DNA from: Cryptosporangium arvum DSM 44712
GTDB lineage: Bacteria; Actinomycetota; Actinomycetes; Mycobacteriales; Cryptosporangiaceae
DNA length: 64,000 bases
Direction of reading: 5' to 3'
Assembly (NCBI RefSeq): GCF_000585375.1
Contig: NZ_KK073874.1
Location: forward strand, 8,901,913 to 8,965,912
The notes under the pieces: model-generated
Database searches by the model: none
The model's input: only the letters and a program-made list of their open reading frames with translations
What the model was told of the DNA's origin: nothing
Shown: piece after piece, positions 8,943 to 16,608 of the stretch
Layout of the letters: every line of letters starts with the position of its first letter
Numbering within the stretch: the first letter of the stretch is position 1
Made by a program: the position numbers and the translations under genes

Positions 8943-9452
8943 CTAGACCAAAGTCGAGGCGTGCTCGAGGATCTCGTCCACCGACCACTGGTCGTAGGCG
9001 TGCGTACCGCGCTTCGACGCCACCACCGCCCCGCCGGGAGCGATCAAGAAGTCGGCGGGCAGCCCGAGCCGGCCACCCGGCTGGGACAACGCGGGCATCC
9101 GGTCCCGGCGACGGATCCCGGCGACGACCGACCGCGCGATCACCGGCCACACGGCGAGGTTCAGCAGCGCCCGACGCCCCGACTCGACCCCCCACTCGCG
9201 GTACAACGTCTTGTCCGGGTCCGCGACCAGGGCGAACGGTAACCCCGTCGCGTGCTTCCGCAGCTCGTCCGCGGGCGAGTGGAACACGACGACTTCGTGC
9301 ACACCGGCGGCGACGAGCTCGTCGTGGCGCTCGACGATCGTCCGCAGATGCAGGTTGCAGACGGGGCACCCGGCGAACCGCCGGAACTGCAGATGAACGA
9401 ATCCTTCGGTGGGCCGGAGGCTCACGGGCTCACCGAACACGGTCACGACCAT
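8943..9452 (-). CDS. Peroxiredoxin-like / AhpC-TSA family protein
   Basis: The 169-residue thioredoxin-fold protein has the redox motif FAGCPVCNLHLRTIV (CPVC) near residues 29-40. It is followed by EVVVFHSPADEL and FALVADPDKTLYREWGVES, the usual peroxiredoxin order. It probably reduces peroxides or disulfides in the cytoplasm. It is divergent from the TetR gene at 9521 and they share a 42-bp perfect inverted repeat, so it is the likely TetR target. Confidence 0.87.
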   Translation of the reverse strand: MVVTVFGEPVSLRPTEGFVHLQFRRFAGCPVCNLHLRTIVERHDELVAAGVHEVVVFHSPADELRKHATGLPFALVADPDKTLYREWGVESGRRALLNLAVWPVIARSVVAGIRRRDRMPALSQPGGRLGLPADFLIAPGGAVVASKRGTHAYDQWSVDEILEHASTLV

Positions 9453-9468
9453 CGCCGCCTCCTCGTTA

Positions 9469-9510
9469 GCGTACGGCTTACGCTTACAACGGTAAGCGTA
9501 AGCCGTACGC
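9469..9510. promoter_or_regulatory. TetR operator: 42-bp perfect inverted repeat
   Basis: The arms are GCGTACGGCTTACGCTTAC and its exact reverse complement, separated by AACG. The repeat lies 17 bp upstream of the redox gene start and 11 bp upstream of the TetR start, so it must cover both promoters. Inside each arm GTAAGC occurs twice in tandem, suggesting two overlapping dimer sites. Confidence 0.85.
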
Positions 9511-9520
9511 TGTCAAGGCC

Positions 9521-10144
9521 ATGCCTCGACCTCGGTCTCTCACCACCGATCAGCTCGCCGTCGCCGCCCTCGCGGTGGCCGACCGGCGGGACCTCTCCAT
9601 GCGCACGGTCGCCGCCGAACTCGGAATGAGCCCGATGGGCCTCTACCGCTACGTGGCCGACCGGGACGAGCTCGAACGACTGGTGGTCGACCACGTCTTC
9701 GGCACCGTCGACACCCGGCCGCCGACCGGAGCCTGGGAAACGCAGGTCGTGGCGCTGGCCGAGCGGGTCCGCGCCGCGTTCGCCGCCCACCCGGCCGCGG
9801 TGACGCTGACGCTCACCCACCGGCACCGCTCGCCCGGCGCCCTACGCTGGGCCGAGTCGCTGCTCGCCGTGCTCACCGAGGCCGGGTTCGCCGACCGGGA
9901 GCGCGTCGTCGCGGTGCGGGCGGTGTTCAGCTATCTGGTCGGCGCGATGCAGCTTGAGCACCTCGGCCCCCTGTCCGGAGCGGGCACCCGGGCACTGGCC
10001 GAACTGCACCCGGACGAGTTCCCCCACACCAGCGCGAACGCGCGCCGCGCGCTGAGCCTGCCCGCCGACGAGGAATTCACCGACGGCCTGAACGCCTTGC
10101 TCCGCGGCCTGGCCGCCCCGGGGTCTACGCGTGCGCGTCGCTGA
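9521..10144 (+). CDS. TetR family regulator
   Basis: The 207-residue protein has an N-terminal helix-turn-helix, LSMRTVAAELGMSPMGLYRYVADRDEL (residues 27-53), with the GLYRYV recognition helix typical of TetR proteins carrying a TetR_C-like domain. The rest is helical and should hold the ligand pocket. It is divergent from the peroxiredoxin-like gene and probably represses it and itself through the 42-bp inverted repeat. The ligand is unknown; a redox-active compound would fit the target. Confidence 0.92.
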   Translation: MPRPRSLTTDQLAVAALAVADRRDLSMRTVAAELGMSPMGLYRYVADRDELERLVVDHVFGTVDTRPPTGAWETQVVALAERVRAAFAAHPAAVTLTLTHRHRSPGALRWAESLLAVLTEAGFADRERVVAVRAVFSYLVGAMQLEHLGPLSGAGTRALAELHPDEFPHTSANARRALSLPADEEFTDGLNALLRGLAAPGSTRARR

Positions 10145-10355
10145 CGTCCCGCCAGCTGTCGTGGGGGTCGCGGAGGTGCTTCTCGGCCTCATCGACCGCC
10201 TCGTCGAGGCTGTCGAACAGCGCCAGCCACCGCCGGCCCTCCGCGCCGCCCTGGGCCACCTCGACCTCGAACCGGGTGCCGTCACCGCGTACGTAGACGT
10301 CACGGCGCCCCAGCCGCCCCCACTGCTGGTTCCACCAGTGCCGGACCACTCGCAT
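10125..10355 (-). CDS. Small conserved-looking protein, probable SOS gene
   Basis: From ATG 10355 the product has 76 residues: RVVRHWWNQQWGRLGRRDVY, then a central beta-like part and an acidic helical tail DSLDEAVDEAEKHLRDPHDS. A GTG six bases further upstream is the alternative start. No family is recognised. A near-perfect LexA-type box sits 12 bp upstream, so DNA-damage induction is likely. The 3' end overlaps the TetR gene by 20 bp. Confidence 0.65.
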   Translation of the reverse strand: MRVVRHWWNQQWGRLGRRDVYVRGDGTRFEVEVAQGGAEGRRWLALFDSLDEAVDEAEKHLRDPHDSWRDVSDAHA

Positions 10356-10366
10356 GACCACAGCTT

Positions 10367-10382
10367 ACGAACACACGTTCGA
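10367..10382. promoter_or_regulatory. LexA (SOS) box
   Basis: aCGAAC-ACAC-GTTCGA matches the actinobacterial LexA consensus TCGAAC-N4-GTTCGA at 11 of 12 fixed positions and contains the full CGAAC-N4-GTTCG core. It lies 12 bp before the small minus-strand gene and 27 bp before the + strand acetyltransferase, so either or both could be SOS-controlled. Confidence 0.7.
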
Positions 10383-10408
10383 CGATGTACCCACCCTGAG
10401 GAGGGTTG

Positions 10409-10930
10409 ATGGACGACTTACGGTTCCGCCCGGTCGCCGAGAAGGATCTCGTCCTGTTCCAGCGGCTCCGCACCGATCCCGAGTTCTGGGGTCCGGGCTG
10501 GCCCGGGTTCGACGATCCGGGCCAGCCCGCCCGCCGGCTCGCTTCGGACGGGTACTTCAGCGAGTCCAACAGCTGGCTCGTGGCCGAGCGCGGCCCCGAC
10601 GCCGTCGCCCTACTCAACTGGCGCACGTCGTCGATCGGCGCACCTAGGTTGAGCTGGGAGATCGGCATCGTCGTCGTACCGGAGCGGCGCGGGCAGGGCA
10701 TCGGCTGGCGCGCCCAGGCCATGCTCTGCGACTACCTGTTCGACCACGGACCGGTCCAGCGGATCCAGGCCGGCACCCGGGTGGAGAACATCGCCGAACA
10801 GAAGTCGCTGGTGAAGGCCGGCTTCCAGCTGGAGGGCCGCGTCCGGGCCGCGGAGTTCGCCGACGGCGAGTGGCGCGACGGCCTGCTCTACAGCCGCCTA
10901 CGCACCGATCCGGCTCCCGACCTCTCGTGA
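10409..10930 (+). CDS. GNAT family N-acetyltransferase
   Basis: The ATG at 10409 follows a strong GAGGAGGG ribosome site and gives 173 residues. Core features are LRFRPVAEKDLVLFQRLRTD at the N-terminus, the acetyl-CoA loop VPERRGQGIGWRAQAML and the late AEQKSLVKAGFQLEGRVRAAEF strand that is typical of RimJ/RimL-like enzymes. Substrate unknown. It lies beside a LexA-type box. Confidence 0.87.
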   Translation: MDDLRFRPVAEKDLVLFQRLRTDPEFWGPGWPGFDDPGQPARRLASDGYFSESNSWLVAERGPDAVALLNWRTSSIGAPRLSWEIGIVVVPERRGQGIGWRAQAMLCDYLFDHGPVQRIQAGTRVENIAEQKSLVKAGFQLEGRVRAAEFADGEWRDGLLYSRLRTDPAPDLS

Positions 10931-12001
10931 GCCGAAGAAGCCGCTGACCTCCTCGACGAAGAGCGACGGCACCTCCAGGGCCGCGAAGTGGCCACCCCGG
11001 TCGTACTCGGCCCAGTGCACGATGTTGTTCAGCGGCTCGGCGTACTTCCGGATCGCGACGTCCTCGGCGAAGTTCGCGACGCCGGTCGGCACCGACGACG
11101 GCGTCGGCCACCGCCCGGAATGCATCGACTCGTAGTACATCTGCGCCGACGACGCCCCGGTGTTCGTGAGCCAGTAGAGCGTCGCGTGGTCCAGCACGTG
11201 CGCCGCGGCGATCGAGCCCGCCGGGTGCGCCCAGTCGTGGAACTTCTCGCCGATCCACGCGAGCTGCCCGGCCGGCGAGTCGGCGAGCCCGAAGCCCAGC
11301 GTGTGCGGCCGGCTCGCCTGGATCTGGAAGTAGCCGCTGCCGTCGTCCATGAACTGCTGCCGACGCTCCAGCCGCGCCTTCTCCGTATCGGTGAACTCCC
11401 CCTCCGGCTCCTCGAACGGGATGAACCCCACGGTCGCCGCGTTCACGTGCACCGCCGCCACGTGCTCGGCGTCCACCCGGCCGAGATCGGGCGCGACGAA
11501 CGCGCCGAAGTCCCCACCCTGTGCGAAGTACCGGTCGTAGCCGAGCCGGGCCATCAGCACCGCGTAGGCCGACGCGATCCGGTGGCTGTCCCAGCCCGCT
11601 CCGGCCGGACCGGTGAGACCGAAGTTCGGGTGCGACGGGATCACCAGGTGGTAACCGGCTGCGGTGAGCGGCTCGATGACGTCGAGAAACTCCAGAATCG
11701 AGCCGGGCCACCCGTGCAGCAGGATCAGCGGCGACGCGTCCGCGTGCGACGACCGCACGTGGAGGAAGTGGATCGACTGCCCGTCGATCTCGGTGACGAA
11801 CTGCGGGTACGCGTTGAGCCGGGCCTCGGTCGCCCGCCAATCGTGCGTGACCCACTGGGCGAGCAGTTCGTCGAGCCAGGAGACCGGCACCCCACGCGCC
11901 CAACCGACGTCGGGCACCTGCGACGGCCGGCGGGTGTTCGTCAGCCGGGTCCGGAGGTCGTCGAGGTCAGCCTGCGGAAATTCGGTGCGGAAAGGTTTCA
12001 T
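10898..12001 (-). CDS. Epoxide hydrolase (EHN plus alpha/beta hydrolase)
   Basis: Start is taken at ATG 12001 (MKPFRTEFPQADLDDLRTRL), giving 367 residues. The N-terminal epoxide hydrolase lid domain (residues 1-105, TNTRRPSQVPDVGWARGVPV) is followed by the hydrolase fold. HGWPGS holds the oxyanion loop, and the nucleophile Asp is in AQGGDFGAFVAPDLG (GGDFG). It should open epoxides by adding water, as in microsomal-type enzymes. It is divergent from the WYL regulator at 12064, its likely controller. The 3' end overlaps the acetyltransferase by 33 bp. Confidence 0.9.
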   Translation of the reverse strand: MKPFRTEFPQADLDDLRTRLTNTRRPSQVPDVGWARGVPVSWLDELLAQWVTHDWRATEARLNAYPQFVTEIDGQSIHFLHVRSSHADASPLILLHGWPGSILEFLDVIEPLTAAGYHLVIPSHPNFGLTGPAGAGWDSHRIASAYAVLMARLGYDRYFAQGGDFGAFVAPDLGRVDAEHVAAVHVNAATVGFIPFEEPEGEFTDTEKARLERRQQFMDDGSGYFQIQASRPHTLGFGLADSPAGQLAWIGEKFHDWAHPAGSIAAAHVLDHATLYWLTNTGASSAQMYYESMHSGRWPTPSSVPTGVANFAEDVAIRKYAEPLNNIVHWAEYDRGGHFAALEVPSLFVEEVSGFFGSREVGSRIGA

Positions 12002-12063
12002 GCCTCCGACTCTTCTCGCCAATGAGGTCAGCTTCTGTCCTCGTTGCGCGCGAGAATCAACGC

Positions 12064-13017
12064 ATGCTCGAAACGTCCGCGCGCCTCCTCCGGCTGCTCT
12101 CGCTCCTGCAGCAGCACCAGGACTGGTCCGGGCCACAGCTGGCCGACCGGCTCGGCGTCACCGTGCGGACGGTCCGCCGTGACGTCGACCGGCTACGCGA
12201 GCTCGGTTACCCGGTGCACGGCACGGTCGGCAACATCGGCGGGTACCGCCTGGGCGCGGGGAGCAGCATGCCGCCGCTGCTGCTCGACGACGAGGAGACC
12301 GTCGCGGTGGCCGTGGGGCTGCGCACCGCGGCGAACGGCTCGGTCGCCGGCATCGAGGAGACGTCCGTGCGCGCGCTCCTGAAGCTGGAGCAGCTCCTGC
12401 CCTCGCACCTGCGCCATCGGGTGTCCGCGTTCAGCGCGTCCACGGTCAGCGCCAACCGTCCCGTCGCCGTGGTCTCCGCCGATCTGCTGACGACGCTCGC
12501 CGCGGCCTGCCGCGACCACCAGCGGCTACGGATCGACTACCGGAGCCACGACGACACCGAGTCGCTCCGGCAGGTCGAGCCGCACAAGCTCGTCCACGCC
12601 GGGCGCCGCTGGTACCTGGTCGCGTTCGACCTCGATCGCGACGACTGGCGGACGTTCCGCGTCGACCGGCTCCGGCCGTGGACCCCGCCCGGGCCGCGGT
12701 TCGTTCCGCGCACGCCCCCCGACCTGGACATCGGCGCCTACGCATCGTGGGCGGTCGGCGTGCAGCAGTACCGCTACCAGGCGCGGTTCACGATGCACGC
12801 GCCCGCCGAGCGCGTCGCGGCGAAGGTCTCGGCCGAGGCCGGGCTGATCGAGGCGATCGACGACCACTCGTGCACGCTCCGGTCCGGCTCGAACTCGCTC
12901 GACGGCCTGGCGTTCCACGTCACGCTGCTCGGCTTCGAGTTCACCGTGCACGAGCCACCGGAACTGATCGAACGGTTCCGGGTGTTGCGCGATCGCATGA
13001 GCGGGGCCCTCGATTGA
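12064..13017 (+). CDS. YafY-type regulator with HTH and WYL domains
   Basis: Starting at ATG 12064, the 317-residue protein has an N-terminal DeoR-like helix-turn-helix (SGPQLADRLGVTVRTVRRDV) and a WYL ligand-binding domain. The WYL core is VEPHKLVHAGRRWYLVAFDL and the domain ends near WRTFRVDRLRPW. WYL proteins bind ligands such as nucleotides or single-stranded DNA. The divergent epoxide hydrolase gene, 62 bp away, is the likely target. Confidence 0.92.
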   Translation: MLETSARLLRLLSLLQQHQDWSGPQLADRLGVTVRTVRRDVDRLRELGYPVHGTVGNIGGYRLGAGSSMPPLLLDDEETVAVAVGLRTAANGSVAGIEETSVRALLKLEQLLPSHLRHRVSAFSASTVSANRPVAVVSADLLTTLAAACRDHQRLRIDYRSHDDTESLRQVEPHKLVHAGRRWYLVAFDLDRDDWRTFRVDRLRPWTPPGPRFVPRTPPDLDIGAYASWAVGVQQYRYQARFTMHAPAERVAAKVSAEAGLIEAIDDHSCTLRSGSNSLDGLAFHVTLLGFEFTVHEPPELIERFRVLRDRMSGALD

Positions 13018-13054
13018 GGAGTGCGCCGCTTGCGCGCGCCGCGAGGATGGGCGC

Positions 13055-13945
13055 ATGGCCGACGGCTGGGCAGTGGACACCGCGACGCTGAGCGCGCACG
13101 CGGCGGCCGTCGCGACGCTGCGTCTCCGGGTCGATCAGGTCGCCGCCGAGTCGGCCGGGCTGCGCTGGGACGACACGTCGTTCGGCTCGCTGGCCGGCTG
13201 GATCGCCGAGGCGCTGGAGCGGGTGACGCTCCGGCAGATCGAGCTCATCGAGTACGTCGCGGAGAACTTCGCGCTGATCTCCCAGAGCCTGTGGGAGACC
13301 GTCGAGTCGCGGCGGGACACCGAGCCGGTCAGCCGGTGGGCCGTCGGCTTACCCGGGCCGGCCCGCTCCGAGGGCGGCGGCACGATCGTGATCCGCGGCC
13401 CGCGTACGCTCCACGAACCCGGCACCCGGTTCGTCGAACTCCTCGACGAGATCCTGGACGGCGCGTGGGTCGATCCGCGCCTCGGCCCGGGCCTGCCTGC
13501 GCCCCGGCTCGTCGCCGCCGTCGAACCGGCGGCACCCCGGCCGCTGCGCGGAATTCTCCACGGCCTCACCGGGACGCCGGACGTGGTGGCGTCGCAGGCG
13601 GAGACGCTGGAGTCGGGCGCCGCCGAGCTCCACCGCGCCGGAGCCGACCTGTACCGGATCCTCCAGCCGGTGCTGCGCTGGCCGGGCCACGAGGTCGACG
13701 AGTACCTCACGCTGATGAACCACAACATCGACGCGCTCGGCCAGCTGGTCGGCACGTCGATGGCGATCGCATCGTGCGCGCGGGCCGCCGATCTGCTCGT
13801 CGGGCACGTGCACGACCTGGTGAACGAGCTGGCCGCCGGGGCCGGGCCCGACTTCGCCGCCGTCGAGCTCGGTCACCGGCGCGCGCTGGAACACGTGTCG
13901 GCGCTCGTCGCGAGCCTCACCGCGCTGGCGCGGCTGGTGGATTGA
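13055..13945 (+). CDS. Helical protein, possibly WXG100/ESX-like
   Basis: This 296-residue protein is largely alpha-helical. Residues 1-90 look like an ESX-type helical hairpin: DTATLSAHAAAVATLRLRVD, then GLRWDDTSFGSLAGWIAEAL. A second helical pair lies at about 185-290. There is no classical WXG triplet at the turn, and no secretion gene is adjacent, so type VII secretion is only a guess. A strong start context is not obvious, but codon bias is typical of a real gene. Confidence 0.7.
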   Translation: MADGWAVDTATLSAHAAAVATLRLRVDQVAAESAGLRWDDTSFGSLAGWIAEALERVTLRQIELIEYVAENFALISQSLWETVESRRDTEPVSRWAVGLPGPARSEGGGTIVIRGPRTLHEPGTRFVELLDEILDGAWVDPRLGPGLPAPRLVAAVEPAAPRPLRGILHGLTGTPDVVASQAETLESGAAELHRAGADLYRILQPVLRWPGHEVDEYLTLMNHNIDALGQLVGTSMAIASCARAADLLVGHVHDLVNELAAGAGPDFAAVELGHRRALEHVSALVASLTALARLVD

Positions 13946-13948
13946 GCC

Positions 13949-14380
13949 TTACCCGGAGGCCGCGCGACGGCGTCCGGGGTCGCTGAAGCGTTCGTGCGCG
14001 GACTGTTTGGTGACGCCGAGCGCCGTCCCGATCTCGGCCCACGACGAACCGTTCGCGCGGGCGGCGTCGACGGCCTGCTGCAGCAGTGGGCGGTGCCATC
14101 GCTCGATCGCAGCGAGCACTCCGAGCGCCTGCTTCGGGTGCTCCCGCGCCAGGTCAGTGAGGTCCTCGCGCAGACCGTCGGAGCGGTTGAGCAGCCAGTC
14201 CGGAGGCATCACCGCAGCGACCGCACCAATGTGGACGCCCCAGTCGGCGGACGCGCTCCAGGTGGCGGCGTCGCCCGGCGGGTACTCGGTGGGCCCCACC
14301 CAGCCGCAGGTGCACACCGCACGGACCCCCGACGCGCCGGGCGCCGCCGATCCGGTGTGCCCGAGGAGTGACGCGAACAT
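13949..14380 (-). CDS. Cys-motif/HTH protein, relative of 27324-27680
   Basis: The 143-residue product has an N-terminal AVCTCGWVGPTEYPPGD segment with a short CxC metal-type motif. A C-terminal helix-turn-helix, GSSWAEIGTALGVTKQSAHE followed by RF, ends the protein. The HTH matches [21 protein letters not shown] of the gene at 27324-27680. Both genes carry GTCAGG-N4/5-CCTGAC operators upstream, suggesting that they are DNA-binding autoregulators. It is divergent from the TIGR03089-like gene. Confidence 0.78.
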   Translation of the reverse strand: MFASLLGHTGSAAPGASGVRAVCTCGWVGPTEYPPGDAATWSASADWGVHIGAVAAVMPPDWLLNRSDGLREDLTDLAREHPKQALGVLAAIERWHRPLLQQAVDAARANGSSWAEIGTALGVTKQSAHERFSDPGRRRAASG

Positions 14381-14397
14381 GGCTCCATCCTATGGCC

Positions 14398-14441
14398 GTC
14401 AGGCTTCCCTGTCGAATGCGGTCAGGATATCCTGACCGCAT
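14398..14441. promoter_or_regulatory. Two GTCAGG-N4-CCTGAC operators
   Basis: Site 1 (14398-14413) is GTCAGG-cttc-CCTGTC, one mismatch from a perfect repeat. Site 2 (14421-14436) is GTCAGGATATCCTGAC and is the core of a 26-bp perfect palindrome at 14416-14441. The centres are 23 bp apart. Site 2 overlaps the ATG of the + strand gene, so binding would block its translation start region as well as transcription of the minus-strand HTH gene. Confidence 0.8.
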
Positions 14442-15168
14442 GTCGTTACCTGAGCTCTTCGGGGCCGCGCTCCCGGCCGAGCCCGACCGGCCCGCGCTGA
14501 TCTATCACGACGACTCCACCGGGGAGCGCACTGAACTCACCGTGCGTGAGCTCAGCGGATGGGCGGCCCGTACGGCCGGGCTCCTGCACTCCGGGTGCGG
14601 TCTGCGGATCGGTGATCGAGCGGCCGTGCTGCTCCCGCCGCACTGGCTCACCGCGGGCATCCTGCTCGGCGCGTGGGCCGCCGGGGTCTCGGTCTCCTAC
14701 CGGCCGTGGTCGACCGCGGGCCTCGGCCGACCTGACGACGGACCGCTGGGCGCTAGCTTCGTCAGCGCCGCGCGCCTCGGCAGCTGGCTCGACCGACCAC
14801 CACCGGCCCGGCACCGCTTCGTCCTGGCCGCCCGGGGGGTGCACCCCGGCTATCGCGACTACCTCGTCGAATCGAAACGGTTCAGCGACACGCTGCCGTC
14901 CTCCGCGCCGCTGCGCTGGACCGACGCCGCCACCGCCGACGGCACCACCTACCGGCAGTGGGGCGCACTCGCCGTGGAGATCGCCGCCCAGCTGGGCCTC
15001 CGGGCCGGCGACCGGCTCCTCGTCGACGCCGCGACCTTCGAACAGCCGGTGCACTGGCTGCTCGCGCCGCTCGCGGCCAGTGCGTCGGTGGTGGTCTGCG
15101 CGCACCTCGACCGGACCCGGCTGGACGAGCTGACAACCGCGGAGGGCGTCACGCACACCCTGGTGTAG
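14440..15168 (+). CDS. TIGR03089-type AMP-ligase-like protein
   Basis: The 242-residue protein resembles the N-terminal half of acyl-CoA synthetases: PDRPALIYHDDSTGERTELT, then VRELSGWAARTAGLLHSGCG and GDRAAVLLPPHWLTAGILLG. It lacks the TSGSTG-like P-loop and the C-terminal domain that carry catalysis, and it is about half the usual ligase length. This matches the actinobacterial TIGR03089 family as I remember it. A non-catalytic role is likely. Its start codon lies in the 26-bp palindrome. Confidence 0.75.
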   Translation: MSLPELFGAALPAEPDRPALIYHDDSTGERTELTVRELSGWAARTAGLLHSGCGLRIGDRAAVLLPPHWLTAGILLGAWAAGVSVSYRPWSTAGLGRPDDGPLGASFVSAARLGSWLDRPPPARHRFVLAARGVHPGYRDYLVESKRFSDTLPSSAPLRWTDAATADGTTYRQWGALAVEIAAQLGLRAGDRLLVDAATFEQPVHWLLAPLAASASVVVCAHLDRTRLDELTTAEGVTHTLV

Positions 15169-15197
15169 GGTTCGGCGACCGCGAACGACCCGAGGAG

Positions 15198-15260
15198 GTG
15201 AGACCCATTACCGCTGGAATTGGTTGGGGCTCCCACTTGGTCGATCGCCGATCGGCCTGA
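15198..15260 (+). other. Possible leader peptide ORF ahead of hydrolase gene
   Basis: A strong GAGGAGG (15192-15198) precedes a short in-frame stretch reading ITAGIGWGSHLVDRRSA before TGA 15258-15260. A GTG at 15198 overlaps the ribosome site; the ATT at 15207 would have better spacing but is a rare start. A small hairpin (CGGGA...TCCCG, 15261-15276) lies between this stop and the next ribosome site, as in attenuators. Confidence 0.35.
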
Positions 15261-15288
15261 CGGGAGCTGTTTCCCGAAAGGTACGAAC

Positions 15289-15939
15289 GTGCAGAAATTC
15301 GCTTTGAACGACGTCACCGGCACCCTCTGGACGCCCGTTGACGAGCCCAAAGCCTGGGTGCTCGTCGCCCACGGCGGCGGCCAGCACAGCCAGGCTCCGG
15401 GCGTCGTCGCCCGCGCCGAGCACTTCGTCAGCACGCTGGGGTGCGGCGTGCTCGCCCTCGACGCTCCCGGCCACGGCGGCCGGCCGACCGACGAGGGCGC
15501 GATGGACGAGATCCGGCGGCGGAAGGCGGCCGGCGAGCCGATCGGCCCGCTCATCGCCGCGATGAACGCCGAGCGCGCCGCGCAGGCCGTGCCCGAGTGG
15601 CGCGCGGCGCTCGACGAGTTGGCGATCACCACCCCCGTCGGGTTCTGGGGCGTCTCGCTCGGCACCGCGATCGGCGTCCCGCTCGTCGCTTCGGAGCCAC
15701 GGATCACCTGCGCGGTGCTCGGGCTGCTCGGCCCGGTCGACGGGGCCGCCGACATCCACGTCCCGGTCGAGTTCCTCGTGCAGTGGGACGACGAGCTCGT
15801 GCCCCGCGCGAACGCCCTGGCGCTGTTCGAGGCCCTCGGCTCGGCCGAGAAGACGCTGCACGCCAACCCGGGCCGCCACGTCGAGGTGCCCCGCTTCGAG
15901 ATCGAGTCCGCCGAGCGCTTCTTCCGCCGCCACTTCTGA
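15289..15939 (+). CDS. Alpha/beta hydrolase (dienelactone hydrolase-like)
   Basis: The GTG at 15289 follows GAAAGG and gives 216 residues starting VQKFALNDVTGTLWTP. The fold markers are VLVAHGGGQHS (oxyanion HGGG), LALDAPGHGGRP, the nucleophile elbow GFWGVSLGTAIG (G-x-S-x-G), the Asp in VQWDDELVPR, and a final His in ANPGRHVEVP. It is a cytoplasmic serine hydrolase of unknown substrate. It follows the possible leader peptide. Confidence 0.88.
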   Translation: MQKFALNDVTGTLWTPVDEPKAWVLVAHGGGQHSQAPGVVARAEHFVSTLGCGVLALDAPGHGGRPTDEGAMDEIRRRKAAGEPIGPLIAAMNAERAAQAVPEWRAALDELAITTPVGFWGVSLGTAIGVPLVASEPRITCAVLGLLGPVDGAADIHVPVEFLVQWDDELVPRANALALFEALGSAEKTLHANPGRHVEVPRFEIESAERFFRRHF

Positions 15940-15962
15940 CGACGACCGGGCGCGCCGCCGAC

Positions 15963-16535
15963 TCAACCGGCGGCGCGTCCGGCGACCAGCGGCAGGTACA
16001 CCTCGTCGACGATCTCGACCAGGACGTCGTCGGGCACGGTGGGTACGCCCCGGGTGACGAACTCGTTGCGCAGCAGCACGATCGCCACCGTCGCCACGCG
16101 CGGGTGCAACGCCTCCGGCGCGGCCTCACCGCGTGCAACCGCCCGCCCCAGCATCACCAGCCACATCGCGCCCTGGGTGTCGTCGGGCCGTTCCCCCAGC
16201 AGCTCGGTCACACCCCCGGCCGCGGCCAGGAGATCACGCAGGATCACCCCGAGCGGCGAGCTCAGATGCCGGTTCGCCCGGCGGAGCGTCTCCAGCGCGT
16301 CCTCCCGGAGGCTGCCGGTGTCCGGCGGCTCGATCGCCCTGGCCATCTGTTTGTAGGCGGCGAGACCGAGCGCGACACGATCGGGCCAGCGTCGATAGAT
16401 GGCGTTCTTGTTGGTGCCCGCGCGCTGCGCGACCCGGTCCATCGTGAGGCCGGCGAAGCCGGATTCGGTCAGCTCGTCGACGGCGGCCCGCAGGATCGCC
16501 GCCTCCAGGGCCGCGCCTCGCCGTCGGGTCTGCAT
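15963..16535 (-). CDS. TetR family regulator
   Basis: Start is set at ATG 16535 (MQTRRRGAALEAAILRAAVD), giving 190 residues. The helix-turn-helix reads FAGLTMDRVAQRAGTNKNAI followed by YRRWPDR. The C-terminal half resembles TetR_C-type effector domains with SSPLGVILRDLLAAAG. It faces the gene at 16609 across a 73-bp gap holding an inverted repeat and probably regulates it. Confidence 0.9.
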   Translation of the reverse strand: MQTRRRGAALEAAILRAAVDELTESGFAGLTMDRVAQRAGTNKNAIYRRWPDRVALGLAAYKQMARAIEPPDTGSLREDALETLRRANRHLSSPLGVILRDLLAAAGGVTELLGERPDDTQGAMWLVMLGRAVARGEAAPEALHPRVATVAIVLLRNEFVTRGVPTVPDDVLVEIVDEVYLPLVAGRAAG

Positions 16536-16575
16536 GCCCCACCTTCTCACTTGACGCGTGGCCGCTCGCAAATAA

Positions 16576-16590
16576 GGTACGAGTAGTACC
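16576..16590. promoter_or_regulatory. TetR operator inverted repeat
   Basis: GGTAC-gagta-GTACC is a perfect 5-bp inverted repeat, extended by AA/CC mismatched flanks, midway between the TetR gene and the divergent gene at 16609. Confidence 0.6.
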
Positions 16591-16608
16591 CAATAGCGGG
16601 AGGACACC

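Noticed and set aside
13055-13945. Type VII secretion locus
   Set aside because: Helical pattern only; no EccC, EccD or a paired WXG gene in the window.
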